This document shows, piece after piece, positions 18,267 to 27,723 of a DNA stretch of 49,802 nucleotides (positions are counted from its first letter, which is position 1; every line of letters starts with the position of its first letter). The stretch comes from a bacterium. Lineage in GTDB: Bacteria > Verrucomicrobiota > Verrucomicrobiia > Limisphaerales > UBA11358. Location: the NCBI GenBank assembly GCA_021817945.1, contig JAKAFL010000029.1, forward strand, positions 1 to 49,802. The letters run 5' to 3'. The notes beneath the pieces are model-generated. The model did no database searches, was not told the origin of the DNA, and was given only the letters and a program-made list of their open reading frames with translations. The translations under genes were made by a program, and so were the position numbers.

Positions 18267-18429
18267 AACCCGAAAAGCGAAATTGAAAAAATCAAGATGC
18301 CGCAAGATGCTGGAGCGGAAACTCTTTGGAAAAATCGAAACCATATCCGAAACGGTCTGGTGAGGTTCTTTCATGGAGCCTGTCTTAAAAATCAGAAGGA
18401 TGCTGTTTTCGTGCCCAAGCCGGTCTGGC
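18267..18429. repeat. Partial R1 (inverted) joined to partial R2
   Basis: Positions 18267-18372 match the right part of the R1 element in inverse orientation (starting AACCCGAAAAGCGAAATTGA). Positions 18374-18429 match R2 ends (GAGCCTGTCTTAAAA, then GCCCAAGCCGGTCTGGC). The IS630-type element begins at the next TA. Confidence 0.55.
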
Positions 18430-19639
18430 TAGTGTAGTGTCTCACAAAAGTCTGGAGTTATTTCCCTTTATTTTTTCGTATTCTGGGGCGAGTGCAACCG
18501 GGTTTGATCCGCTCCAGCGTTTGTTTGCACCCGTTTAGCTTCTCGACAATTGAGTCCACGGTCGCCGTCCACACAAACGGCTTGGGGTCGCTGTTCCACG
18601 CGGCGAGAAACTCCTCAATGGCCTTCTGCAGATCCTCGACACTGAAAAAGACCCCGCGACGGATGCGTTTGCCGGTCAACTCACCAAACCACCGCTCCAC
18701 CAGGTTCAGCCAACTCGAACTGGTCGGGACAAAATGCGGAATAAAGCGCTCGTGCCGTTTGAGCCAGCGTTCCACTTTTGGGTGTTTATGCGTGCCGTAA
18801 TTATCCATCACTACATGTAACTTGGCCTCGCCGACAAACTCCGCATCCAAACGCTGTAGAAACTTCAAAAACTCCTGGTGACGATGGCGCGCATAGCACT
18901 GCCCGATGACCTTGCCTTGCGCCACTTCCAAGGCGGCAAACAGCGTGGTGGTTCCGTTGCGCTTGTAATCATGGGTCATCGTTCCACACAGGCCCTTTTT
19001 GAGGGGCAATCCCGGCTGGGTGCGATCCAGGGCCTGAATTTGGCTCTTTTCATCAACACAGAGCACCAATGCCTTTTGCGGAGGGTTCAGATATAATCCA
19101 ACGACATCGGTTAGCTTCTGCAAGAAATTCGGATCGCGCGACAGCTTGAATCCTTTGGTCAGGTGCGGTTTAATTTGATGACTTTGCCAGATCCGATTCA
19201 CGGTGGCTTTGCTGACGCCCTGCGCTTTGGCCATCGTCCGACAACTCCAGTGCGTGGCCCCTGCCGGCTTGCTTTGGAGCGTCGCCGCCACAATCTTGTC
19301 TATCGTTTCGGGAGTTAATGTCGGCTTGCGCCCTCGCCCTTCGGCGACTTCCCACAGGCAGTCAGACCCCTCGCTGATAAATCGCTTCCGCCACAAAGAC
19401 ACGGTCTTAAAATTGATCTCCAAGTCATCAGCGATCCACTTGTCCAGTTGACCCTGGGCCGCCGCTAAAATGATCCGGCAGCGTTGCGAAACCTGCTGCG
19501 GGGTCCGATGCGCTGCCACCCAGCGCTCCAGTTCTTGACGGTCGGTTTGGGTCAGATTCACGGGCGGTGCATGTCGCGGCATGAGCAATTAATAGCATAC
19601 CACAACTAAAACACCAGCTTTTTATGAGACACTACACTA
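18430..19639. mobile_element. Intact IS630-family insertion sequence
   Basis: The element is bounded by inverted repeats that begin TAGTGTAGTGTCTCA on both ends (18430-18444 and, inverted, 19625-19639), and the terminal TA fits the TA target duplication typical of IS630/mariner elements. It carries one full-length transposase gene and sits inside an R1-R2 composite repeat. A right-end fragment of the same IS is present at 32364-32409. Confidence 0.9.
18458..19582 (-). CDS. IS630-family transposase
   Basis: The 374-residue protein has N-terminal helix-turn-helix regions (QRCRIILAAAQGQLDKWIADDLEI and KTVSLWRKRF) and a DDE catalytic core: LCVDEKSQIQALDRTQPGLP (first Asp), VVMDNYGTHKHPKV (second Asp), and SSSWLNLVERWFGELTGKRIRRG (Glu). 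The frame is unbroken, so the element may be active. The ATG at 19580-19582 is chosen over a TTG two codons upstream. Confidence 0.95.
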   Translation of the reverse strand: MPRHAPPVNLTQTDRQELERWVAAHRTPQQVSQRCRIILAAAQGQLDKWIADDLEINFKTVSLWRKRFISEGSDCLWEVAEGRGRKPTLTPETIDKIVAATLQSKPAGATHWSCRTMAKAQGVSKATVNRIWQSHQIKPHLTKGFKLSRDPNFLQKLTDVVGLYLNPPQKALVLCVDEKSQIQALDRTQPGLPLKKGLCGTMTHDYKRNGTTTLFAALEVAQGKVIGQCYARHRHQEFLKFLQRLDAEFVGEAKLHVVMDNYGTHKHPKVERWLKRHERFIPHFVPTSSSWLNLVERWFGELTGKRIRRGVFFSVEDLQKAIEEFLAAWNSDPKPFVWTATVDSIVEKLNGCKQTLERIKPGCTRPRIRKNKGK

Positions 19640-19711
19640 CGTCTGGCCGTGGGAGCTCATTTCTTTCGACTCCAAGAATCACAAAAGCTTTAAGCTACCA
19701 GTCCCGAATAA

Positions 19712-21856
19712 TTAAATTTTGGTGGACGGTTTTTTATCAAAGCCTTTCAAGAGAAAAGGCTCACCAACGAAAGGTTCTCCGACGACCTGCGGGAAGGTTT
19801 GCAGAATCTTGAACTGACCATTCGCCTTGGTTTCACCAATATAAACGTTTTTCGTGCAATGATGATTGGCCTGCACGGTGATTTTGCCGCCGGGACCTTC
19901 AAAGCTGATGTCACCCGACTCAAGCACCTTTCGGACGGCGTCCACGTCAAATGTACCGGCTTTTTCCACAGCTTCCTTCCATAAATAAACACCATCATAA
20001 GAAAGGACGATTGGGCTATCCACAGCGCGTTTTTTCTTGATGACGCCAGAATAGCTTTCAGTTTTCAGCCAATTGTACCAATTTTTGAGGAAGATTTTGT
20101 TTTCCGGAGTCTTGAGCGACATGAAATAACTCCAGCAACCCAGTTCACCGACGAGCTTTTTGGTGGGCATGCTGCGCAGTTCATCTTCCGCCAGACTGAA
20201 GGAAACCACCGGACAATCTGCCGGCGTCAAACCCGCCGCTACGATTTCCTTGAAAAATGGGACATTTGAATCGCCATTGATTGTGTTGATCACACAGGCA
20301 TCACCCGAAGCGGCGAATTGCTTGATGTCCGCGACGATCTGCTGGAAATCGGTGTAGCTGAACGGAACGTATTTCCCAGCGGAAATGACCTTGCCGGAAT
20401 CATCCTTGCGGAAGCCGCCACCAATGTTTTCGGGCGGAACGCCATGCAAGAGCAGATATTTATAAAGAATCAAATTTGTGGTTTGCGGATAAACATAATC
20501 GGTGCCGATCAGGTAGAATTTCTTTTTGCCCTTAGCCAGCAGGTAATTCACGGCCGGTATGGCCTGCTGGTTGAACGCTTCGGCGGTATAAAAAATGCTT
20601 TTGGACAATTCCTCCCCCTCATATTGGACCGGATAGAAAAGTAAACCGTTCTCCTTTTCAAAGACCGGCAATACGGATTTGCGGCTGACCGAGGTCCAGC
20701 AACCGAAGGTGACGGCCACTTTGTCTTCCACCAGGAGCTCCATGGCTTTTTCGGCAAACAATTGCCAATTAGACGCGCCATCGACGATCACTGGATCGAT
20801 TTTATATGATTTGTCGCCCACCTTGATGCCACCAGCATTGTTGATCTCATCAAAGGCAAATAGCAAAACATCGCGCAAAGATGTTTCGCTGATGGCCATC
20901 GTTCCACTTAATGAGTGAAGGACGCCCACCTTTACTGTATCTTCAGCCTTTAATTCGGTTTCCATGACGCGCTTCCGACAGAGTTTCAGCAGAGCAGATT
21001 CGGTCATGCTGAGTGGACGGCTTCGGGAATACACCAGTCCCCACGTCTGCTCGAAAGTGCGACGACCATGGGGCAGGGCAACAAGCGAATGATTTTCCAA
21101 TTCCGTTGTGATGCTCCAGCCTGGCAAAAAGCTAATGGCCAATGTGTTTTTCACTAATTCCTTGATGGTTGCCAGATTTTCAATTTCTCCAAGGATGTTC
21201 AATTTGATTTTTTGCCTTAACAAAAAATCCTCCACTTGCTTCCGTCGTTGACTGGAATCCTTAAGCAAGAAGCAGGGATATTTGCCGAATTCGTCTCGAA
21301 GCCCATCATCTTTGACGGCCAAGGGGTGTCCGGATTTGACTACCAGATGAAACCGATCAGCCAATAATGGGAAAAAATCGACAGTGTCGTTGGTCGCTGG
21401 TTTTTCGGTCAAAACAACATCCACATGATTATTCTCGAGCAGCTCGAACGATTCATCGGAATCAGATGATTGGACTTGCAGCAAGGTATTGGGAAATTCC
21501 TTGTGAAATTTCAATAAGACCGGCGTGAGAAAAATTGAAAGAAAGATGGTATCTGCCGCCATTCGCAATCGCCGGGTTCCCCATTTGTTCAAATGAGTCA
21601 GCGTCCGGGAAGCTTGATCCAATTCCCCGAGAACGCGAAGCGCATGGTGTAATAATGCTTCGCCTGCTTCGGTCGGGATTGTTTTTTTATTCAATGTGCG
21701 CAAAAGGCGACAGCCAACTTGCGCTTCCAACGCGCGCATTGAGTGACTGATCGCCGAGTGAGTCACACAAAGTTGTTTGGCAGTCTCGGTATAGCTGCCT
21801 GTTTTGGCGAGAACCGCAAAAGCTTTCAGTTGCCTGCTGTCTAATGATTCATTCAT
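19712..21856 (-). CDS. Chimeric LysR-type regulator fused to a UrtA-like urea-binding domain
   Basis: The 714-residue product has three parts: a LysR winged helix-turn-helix (about 5-63, [36 protein letters not shown]), a LysR co-inducer-type domain (about 90-295), and a complete type I periplasmic-binding domain (307-714). I count about two dozen differences from the neighbouring UrtA over roughly 400 residues. There is no signal peptide before the LysR part, so it should be cytoplasmic. The junction ([11 protein letters not shown]) coincides with the UrtA signal-peptide cleavage region ([11 protein letters not shown]). It is transcribed away from the porin-urt-ure operon, the usual place for a LysR regulator of that operon. 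Inferred role: urea-responsive regulator; AmiC of Pseudomonas is a precedent for a cytoplasmic sensor of this fold. The start at 21856 (MNESLD) fits LysR proteins; a TTG at 21913 extends the frame. Confidence 0.9.
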   Translation of the reverse strand: MNESLDSRQLKAFAVLAKTGSYTETAKQLCVTHSAISHSMRALEAQVGCRLLRTLNKKTIPTEAGEALLHHALRVLGELDQASRTLTHLNKWGTRRLRMAADTIFLSIFLTPVLLKFHKEFPNTLLQVQSSDSDESFELLENNHVDVVLTEKPATNDTVDFFPLLADRFHLVVKSGHPLAVKDDGLRDEFGKYPCFLLKDSSQRRKQVEDFLLRQKIKLNILGEIENLATIKELVKNTLAISFLPGWSITTELENHSLVALPHGRRTFEQTWGLVYSRSRPLSMTESALLKLCRKRVMETELKAEDTVKVGVLHSLSGTMAISETSLRDVLLFAFDEINNAGGIKVGDKSYKIDPVIVDGASNWQLFAEKAMELLVEDKVAVTFGCWTSVSRKSVLPVFEKENGLLFYPVQYEGEELSKSIFYTAEAFNQQAIPAVNYLLAKGKKKFYLIGTDYVYPQTTNLILYKYLLLHGVPPENIGGGFRKDDSGKVISAGKYVPFSYTDFQQIVADIKQFAASGDACVINTINGDSNVPFFKEIVAAGLTPADCPVVSFSLAEDELRSMPTKKLVGELGCWSYFMSLKTPENKIFLKNWYNWLKTESYSGVIKKKRAVDSPIVLSYDGVYLWKEAVEKAGTFDVDAVRKVLESGDISFEGPGGKITVQANHHCTKNVYIGETKANGQFKILQTFPQVVGEPFVGEPFLLKGFDKKPSTKI

Positions 21857-21922
21857 GTGTGCAATTATTTCACAGTTGTTCGTAAATATATTCAACTTCA
21901 TTTCCGAGATCAATGACCTTCT

Positions 21923-21939
21923 CTGGCATTTGGATTGCT
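21923..21939 (+). promoter_or_regulatory. Putative sigma-54 (-24/-12) promoter for the porin-urt-ure operon
   Basis: CTGGCATTTGGATTGCT matches the sigma-54 pattern YTGGCACG-N4-TTGCW with the invariant GG and GC correctly spaced by ten bases; only the C and G after TGGCA differ. It points toward the porin gene, which starts about 135 bases downstream. Sigma-54 control is common for nitrogen scavenging genes. No enhancer-binding protein gene is in the window. Confidence 0.5.
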
Positions 21940-22074
21940 AAAACCATTGGCAGACAGGGCAAATTCGAAAACTGTATTTTTAAATCCTCTCGGAAGTGTT
22001 TGTGGGTTTGCGGGTATCAGGGGTTCGAATTGCTCATATTGAAAACAACCATATCAGATACGAAAGCGACCGAC

Positions 22075-23379
22075 ATGAAATCTCCAAAACGAAAAAAACA
22101 AGTGCGAACCAATCGCCGCTTATCCATCGCCGGAGCCTGCCTCGGGGTCATGGTGGGCGGTGGAATCAAGGCACATGCCCAAACCAATTCAGTTGACCCC
22201 GCCCAATTTTCCGCGTTGGAAAATCAAAATCAACAGTTGCAACAACGACTCAATGCCTTGGAAGACCTGGCTAAAAAGGACGGTCTGATGCCAAGCGGTT
22301 CATCGTCGCCCAAATGGGTGTCCGCCGTCAGCGACATGACCATCAGCGGATTTGTTCAGTCTTCTTATTTTTACAATGTGTATCGGCCCGCAGGTGGTTA
22401 TAACGACGGTTATTTGTGGAACACCAAAGACAACAACTTTTCACTCAACAAAGTCAAATTCACCTTTGCCAGTCCGCCGGCCGCCCGCAGCGGCACGGAT
22501 TGGGCTGCCGGTTATCGCGTGTCCTTGATGGCGGGTCAGGATGCCCCCATTTTGAATTCCGGCAGCAGCATCACGGGCTTTAACTTATTGCGTGAAGCGT
22601 ATGTGGACTTGAATGTCCCCATCGGCACGGGCCTGAACGTGAAGGCGGGTGAATTGATTTCCCTTTTGAATTATGAATCCGGCGACGGCGGCGCGGCAAA
22701 CGAAAACTTTTCACAAGGTTATCAATGGTATTATACTGGCAATGGGCCGGCGGCGGGCGTGCAGTTTGATTATGCCTTTACCGACTGGCTGGACTTGAAG
22801 TTTCGTGTATCCAACGGCTTGTATGCCGGGCCTGTCTCGACGACGGCCAAGAAAGGAGTAATGGGGACAATTGGACTTAATCCTACCAGCAAATTATGGC
22901 TTGACCTGACCGGATTCGGTGGCGAAGGCGGCGGGACTGAGGAGGCGGATGGCGGTGAGGTTTTGGCTGGTTACCAGGTCACCTCCAAATTGGGCACCGG
23001 TTTTGAGGGAGATTATTTCTATTTAAGCGAGGGCGGGGGGCCGAGCGGGGACCTCTGGTCCCTTGGTGGCTGGGTTTGGTATGATTTTACGTCCCAGGTC
23101 GGTCTGGCTTTTCGTGCTGAATTTATTGATGACCCGAACGGTGTGGGTATCAATGTGGCTGACCCAAACAGTCTGGCCCCGGCGCCTTTCGGTCACGGCA
23201 TTAGTTCGCCGGACGATCACGGCAACCTGAGCAGCTTCACTCTCACCCTGAACCTCAAGCCGGTTCCGAACATCAAGATCCAACCGGAGATTCGTTTCAA
23301 TAACACATCCTACGCCGGCGGATTCAATGGCAAAGATAATCAATTCATTCTCGGCTGTGGCGCTTCTTATCTGTTCTAA
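22075..23379 (+). CDS. Outer-membrane beta-barrel porin, probably for urea/short amides
   Basis: The 434-residue product has a signal peptide (RRLSIAGACLGVMVGGGIKAHAQ) and a short coiled coil (FSALENQNQQLQQRLNALEDL). It continues with repeated amphipathic strands from MTISGFVQSSYFYNVYRP to a terminal phenylalanine (ILGCGASYLF), the usual end of a barrel protein. It resembles the BBP2-type putative porins. Its place directly before urtA parallels fmdC, an amide/urea porin gene upstream of Urt-like genes in Methylophilus. The ATG at 22075 (MKSPKRKK) is the start; the longer frame to 21913 crosses the promoter region. Confidence 0.82.
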   Translation: MKSPKRKKQVRTNRRLSIAGACLGVMVGGGIKAHAQTNSVDPAQFSALENQNQQLQQRLNALEDLAKKDGLMPSGSSSPKWVSAVSDMTISGFVQSSYFYNVYRPAGGYNDGYLWNTKDNNFSLNKVKFTFASPPAARSGTDWAAGYRVSLMAGQDAPILNSGSSITGFNLLREAYVDLNVPIGTGLNVKAGELISLLNYESGDGGAANENFSQGYQWYYTGNGPAAGVQFDYAFTDWLDLKFRVSNGLYAGPVSTTAKKGVMGTIGLNPTSKLWLDLTGFGGEGGGTEEADGGEVLAGYQVTSKLGTGFEGDYFYLSEGGGPSGDLWSLGGWVWYDFTSQVGLAFRAEFIDDPNGVGINVADPNSLAPAPFGHGISSPDDHGNLSSFTLTLNLKPVPNIKIQPEIRFNNTSYAGGFNGKDNQFILGCGASYLF

Positions 23380-23434
23380 AACAAAACCTTAAACAAATTC
23401 TACAAATCGTAAACAATTCAAAAAAGTTATAATT

Positions 23435-24721
23435 ATGAAAAGATACTTATTGCAGGTAATATCCTTGGTGGCCGGGTTGTCCCTGGCCAGTCAGGTAAAA
23501 GCTCAAAATACGGTTAAGGTGGGCGTCCTTCACTCATTAAGCGGAACGATGGCCATCAGTGAAACATCCTTGCGCGACGTATTGTTATTTGCGTTTGACG
23601 AGATCAACAATGCCGGTGGTATCAAGGTGGGCGACACATCCTACAAAATTGACCCGGTGATTGTGGACGGCGCCTCCAACTGGCCGTTGTTTGCTGAAAA
23701 AGCCAAACAACTTTTGGAAGAAGACAAGGTGGCTGTTACGTTCGGCTGCTGGACTTCGGTCAGCCGGAAATCCGTGCTGCCGGTTTATGAAAAGGATAAT
23801 GGACTGCTTTTTTATCCCGTCCAATACGAGGGTGAAGAATTGTCCAAGAATATCTTCTATACCGCAGAAGCCGTGAATCAACAGGCCATACCGGCCGTGG
23901 ATTACCTGCTGGCTCAGGGCAAAAAGAAATTCTACCTGATCGGCACCGATTATGTGTATCCGCAAACCACGGATTTGATTCTTTATAAATATCTGCTCTT
24001 GCATGGCGTTCCGCCCGAAAACATTGGTGGCGGCTTCCGCAAGGATGATTCCGGCAAGGTCATTTCCGCCGGGAAATATGTTCCGTTCAGCTACACCGAT
24101 TTCCAGCAGATCGTCGCGGACATCAAGCAATTCGCCGCTTCGGGTGATGCCTGTGTGATCAACACAATCAATGGCGATTCAAATGTCCCATTTTTCAAGG
24201 AAATCGTAGCGGCGGGTTTGACGCCGGCAGATTGTCCGGTGGTTTCCTTCAGTCTGGCGGAAGATGAACTGCGCAGCATGCCAACCAAAGACATGGTGGG
24301 CGAACTCGGGTGTTGGACCTATTTTATGTCGCTCAAAACCCCGGAAAACAAAACTTTCCTCAACAACTGGAACAGTTGGTTGCAAACCGAAAGCTATCCT
24401 GGCGTCATCAAGGAAAAGCGCGCTGTGGATAGCCCGATGGTACTTTCTTATGATGGTGTTTATTTATGGAAGGAAGCTGTGGAAAAAGCCGGTACATTTG
24501 ATGTGGATGCAGTTCGCAAAGTGCTCGAATCCGGCGACATCAGCTTTGAAGGTCCCGGCGGCAAAATCACCGTGCAGGCCAATCATCATTGCACGAAGAA
24601 CGTTTACATTGGCGAAACCAAGGCCAATGGCCAGTTCAAGATTCTGGAGACTTTCCCGCAGGTCGTTGGCGAGCCCTTCCTGTTGAAAGACCTCGATGAT
24701 AAACTGGCTGCTAAACAATAA
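23435..24721 (+). CDS. urtA: Urea ABC transporter substrate-binding protein UrtA
   Basis: The 428-residue protein has a signal peptide ([24 protein letters not shown]) and a type I binding-protein fold with UrtA hallmarks: [48 protein letters not shown] and [12 protein letters not shown]. It captures urea in the periplasm for UrtBCDE. It lies 55 bases after the porin gene. A near-identical copy of its mature domain forms the C-terminal half of the LysR chimera upstream. Confidence 0.96.
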   Translation: MKRYLLQVISLVAGLSLASQVKAQNTVKVGVLHSLSGTMAISETSLRDVLLFAFDEINNAGGIKVGDTSYKIDPVIVDGASNWPLFAEKAKQLLEEDKVAVTFGCWTSVSRKSVLPVYEKDNGLLFYPVQYEGEELSKNIFYTAEAVNQQAIPAVDYLLAQGKKKFYLIGTDYVYPQTTDLILYKYLLLHGVPPENIGGGFRKDDSGKVISAGKYVPFSYTDFQQIVADIKQFAASGDACVINTINGDSNVPFFKEIVAAGLTPADCPVVSFSLAEDELRSMPTKDMVGELGCWTYFMSLKTPENKTFLNNWNSWLQTESYPGVIKEKRAVDSPMVLSYDGVYLWKEAVEKAGTFDVDAVRKVLESGDISFEGPGGKITVQANHHCTKNVYIGETKANGQFKILETFPQVVGEPFLLKDLDDKLAAKQ

Positions 24722-24785
24722 TTTTGCTGGCATTGATTGGCCTGTCCATTAGCCAAAAGTTCCTCCAGCATTGACACCAACAACG

Positions 24786-24813
24786 AAGGCGGAGGTTAAC
24801 ACCTCCGCCTTTC
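24786..24813 (+). promoter_or_regulatory. Intercistronic stem-loop between urtA and urtB
   Basis: AAGGCGGAGGT pairs perfectly with ACCTCCGCCTT across the loop TAAC, ending just before the urtB ATG at 24818. The sequence could attenuate transcription or protect the upstream mRNA, which would make binding protein in excess over permeases. The stem would also sequester the GGAGG-like sequence in front of urtB. Confidence 0.7.
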
Positions 24814-24817
24814 CTAA

Positions 24818-26554
24818 ATGACAAACATCTTCAGACTTACCCTGGCTTTATTGTGTGTGATCTTTTCCATTGCCTCTGTCCAGGCTCAGGATGAGACCGC
24901 CGCGCGTGCCAAACTGGTGCAGGCAATTTTGAGCGAGGGAACTGAACAACAAAAAGCTCTCACTGAAATTGCGGATTCCGGTTCCAAAGTCGCCAGCGAC
25001 GTGTTGTTTGCATGGACACGTGACGGTATTTATATCTACGTTGCCCCGGATGGTTCAAAAGTTCCAGTCATGCTCGAAGACCAGCAGGATGTCGAGGGTC
25101 GGGCTCGCGGAATCCGCATCATTGATGGGCAACCTGTCAAAGACGCGAGCGGCAAGGATATGAAATTTGGCGACAGTGATTTGAACACAGCCGATACGGA
25201 TATGCGCCTGCGGGGCGAAATTCAACAAACCCTCGATATGCTTGCGCTGGCCGATCCCGACTCCGACGCCCGGTCATCCGCCGTGACTAAATTGGGTAAT
25301 TCGCAAAAGGAAAGTTACATTCCCATTTTGCAAACCCGCTTGACCAAGGAAAAGGATGTTGGTGTCCAAAAAGCCATTGCTGAGGCCATTGCCGACTTGC
25401 AATTGTTCGACACCAACCCAACCATCCAAATCACTGGGATCACGCAATTGGCTGGGCTCAATTCAATTGGCAGTCTGGATAATTTAAAGCAACTTGCCAC
25501 GTCCAAAGGCGACCCACGAGTAGTGAAACTCGCAAATCAGGCAGTCGGTTCAATAGAACACCACATCTGGTGGGTAAATTTTTACGGCACGATTTTTCGT
25601 GGTGTCAGCCTCGGTTCCATTTTGTTGATTGTTGCGCTTGGCTTGGCCATCACTTTCGGCCTCATGGGTGTCATCAACATGGCACACGGTGAGATGATCG
25701 CCGTCGGCGCTTATACCACCTATTTTATTCAAAATATATTCGGGGCCGGGTTTTCGTTTGCCATCAATCTGCCATTCAGCATTGCTGGTAGGCCACTTGG
25801 ATTTGGCTTAAACCTGCCGGGATTGAATGCAACCGGCTGGTTTTATCAAAGCTATTTCCTGTTCGCCATTCCGTTGAGTTTCATCATGGCGGCACTGGCG
25901 GGGTTGGTGCTGGAACGCACTGTTATTCAGTTCCTGTACCGTCGTCCCTTGGAATCGCTGCTGGCGACCTGGGGTGTTTCACTGGTGATGCAACAACTAT
26001 TCCGCATGGTTTTCGGCGCCAACAACGTGCAGGTCAATTCGCCGTCATGGTTACTCGGTCATTTTACGATTGATGATGTGTCCTTTGGCTACAATCGTGT
26101 CTTTGTCGTCGCCTTCGCCATCTTGATCGTGATTGGGACCTGGCTGCTGCTGTCGAAGACGCCGCTTGGCCTGTTGATTCGCGCCGTGATGCAGAACCGT
26201 TCGATGGCTTCGTGCATGGGGGTGCGCACGACGCGGGTGAATATGATTACGTTTGCCTTTGGCTCCGGCCTTGCCGGTTTGGCGGGCGCGTTTCTTTCGC
26301 AGATTGGCAATGTCGGACCCAGCCTGGGCCAGAATTATATCGTTGATAGTTTCATGACCGTGGTTGTCGGCGGCGTGGGCAGTATCATTGGCACGGTCTA
26401 TTCGGCACTGGGCATCGGCGTGTCCGATCAGGTTTTACAACAGCAACTTGGTTCGCCGGTCATGGGCAAAATCATCGTGTTGACTTGTATCATCCTGTTC
26501 TTGCAATGGAAACCCGGCGGCCTTTTCTCCATTCGCAGTCGTAACCTGGATTAA
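24818..26554 (+). CDS. urtB: Urea ABC transporter permease UrtB
   Basis: The 578-residue protein has the UrtB plan: signal peptide ([21 protein letters not shown]), a periplasmic N-terminal domain (about 25-245) with HEAT-like helices, then a LivH-type permease with [77 protein letters not shown] and a [19 protein letters not shown] loop. It forms the membrane channel with UrtC. The ATG follows the stem-loop directly. Confidence 0.96.
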   Translation: MTNIFRLTLALLCVIFSIASVQAQDETAARAKLVQAILSEGTEQQKALTEIADSGSKVASDVLFAWTRDGIYIYVAPDGSKVPVMLEDQQDVEGRARGIRIIDGQPVKDASGKDMKFGDSDLNTADTDMRLRGEIQQTLDMLALADPDSDARSSAVTKLGNSQKESYIPILQTRLTKEKDVGVQKAIAEAIADLQLFDTNPTIQITGITQLAGLNSIGSLDNLKQLATSKGDPRVVKLANQAVGSIEHHIWWVNFYGTIFRGVSLGSILLIVALGLAITFGLMGVINMAHGEMIAVGAYTTYFIQNIFGAGFSFAINLPFSIAGRPLGFGLNLPGLNATGWFYQSYFLFAIPLSFIMAALAGLVLERTVIQFLYRRPLESLLATWGVSLVMQQLFRMVFGANNVQVNSPSWLLGHFTIDDVSFGYNRVFVVAFAILIVIGTWLLLSKTPLGLLIRAVMQNRSMASCMGVRTTRVNMITFAFGSGLAGLAGAFLSQIGNVGPSLGQNYIVDSFMTVVVGGVGSIIGTVYSALGIGVSDQVLQQQLGSPVMGKIIVLTCIILFLQWKPGGLFSIRSRNLD

Positions 26555-26558
26555 CATC

Positions 26559-27716
26559 ATGCTGGTAAAAACCACAAAATGGGAATTGTGGATCGTGGCG
26601 GTTGCCACCGTATCTCTACTCGCGGTGCTGCCGAGTTTGAATGCCTTTACCGCTCCGGAAAGCTTGATGCATGTCAGCGATTTTACCATTAATCTTTATG
26701 GCAAATATCTTTGCTACGGCATTCTGGCGATCAGCGTGGATTTGCTTTGGGGTTACACAGGCCTGTTGAGCCTTGGCCAATGCCTGTTCTTTGCGCTCGG
26801 GGGCTATATGATGGGCATGTATCTCATGCGCATGATCGGCGACCTTGGCCAATATCATCAACCCATTCCTGACTTCTTGGTTTTTCTCGGCTGGAGCAGA
26901 TTGCCCACTTTCTGGGAGCCATTTTCCAGTTTTGCCTTCGCCCTGGTTATGGTGATTCTTCTACCTGCGGTCTTGGCGCTCGTGTTCGGCTTTCTAGCGT
27001 TCCGCTCCCGCATCAAAGGTGTTTATTTTGCTATCCTTACTCAAGCATTGACTTACGCGGGTTGCCTTTTGTTCTTTCGTAATGATTTGCTCATGGGCGG
27101 CAACAACGGCTTCACTGATTTCAAATTCATTGCCGGATACGACCTGCGTAATGCCTCCACTCAACGCGGACTCTATATCTGCACGGTCCTGCTGCTACTT
27201 GGCACCTATGCACTCTGCAAGTGGCTGACTGCGACAAAATTTGGCAAGGTGCAGCAGGCCATCCGCGATAGCGAAAACCGTGTTTTGTTTTCCGGTTATG
27301 CCACGGCTCATTTCAAGTTATTCGTGTTTGTTCTCGCCGCGATTATTGCCGGTCTTGCCGGTGCACTGTATGTGCCCCAGGTTGGCATCATTAATCCCAG
27401 CGAAATGGGGCCGGACAAATCACTTGAAGCCATCATTTGGGTTGCCGTGGGCGGACGCGGCACACTCATCGGCCCTGTGATCGGTGCGTTCGCGGTGAAC
27501 GCCATGAAAAGCTGGGCCACCCGTGCTTACCCCGATCTCTGGTTGTTGTTCCTGGGCCTGACCTTTATTCTGGTGACCCTATTTATGCCCAAAGGCATTG
27601 TCGGTTTGCCTGCTCAACTGGGCGTGGTAAAACAACGTTTTTGGCCGGCCAAACCCGTAGTCGATGAGTCCAAGCCGGTTGTCGTCGAGGAAGCCCCTTT
27701 GACAAAGCCCGATTAA
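26559..27716 (+). CDS. urtC: Urea ABC transporter permease UrtC
   Basis: The 385-residue LivM-type permease shows [55 protein letters not shown], and [43 protein letters not shown]. UrtC partners UrtB. Its ATG is four bases after the urtB stop. Confidence 0.96.
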   Translation: MLVKTTKWELWIVAVATVSLLAVLPSLNAFTAPESLMHVSDFTINLYGKYLCYGILAISVDLLWGYTGLLSLGQCLFFALGGYMMGMYLMRMIGDLGQYHQPIPDFLVFLGWSRLPTFWEPFSSFAFALVMVILLPAVLALVFGFLAFRSRIKGVYFAILTQALTYAGCLLFFRNDLLMGGNNGFTDFKFIAGYDLRNASTQRGLYICTVLLLLGTYALCKWLTATKFGKVQQAIRDSENRVLFSGYATAHFKLFVFVLAAIIAGLAGALYVPQVGIINPSEMGPDKSLEAIIWVAVGGRGTLIGPVIGAFAVNAMKSWATRAYPDLWLLFLGLTFILVTLFMPKGIVGLPAQLGVVKQRFWPAKPVVDESKPVVVEEAPLTKPD

Positions 27717-27723
27717 CGAAATC

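Noticed and set aside
19712-20938. Second, independent urtA gene instead of a fusion
   Set aside because: There is no stop between the LysR part and the binding domain, no start codon with a ribosome binding site at the junction and no signal peptide, so a separate gene is unlikely.
21941-21960. Second sigma-54-like sequence TTGGCAGACAGGGCAAA
   Set aside because: The GG and GC are separated by eight bases, not ten.
21913-22074. N-terminal extension of the porin frame
   Set aside because: It crosses the probable sigma-54 promoter and precedes a standard signal peptide that begins at the Met at 22075.
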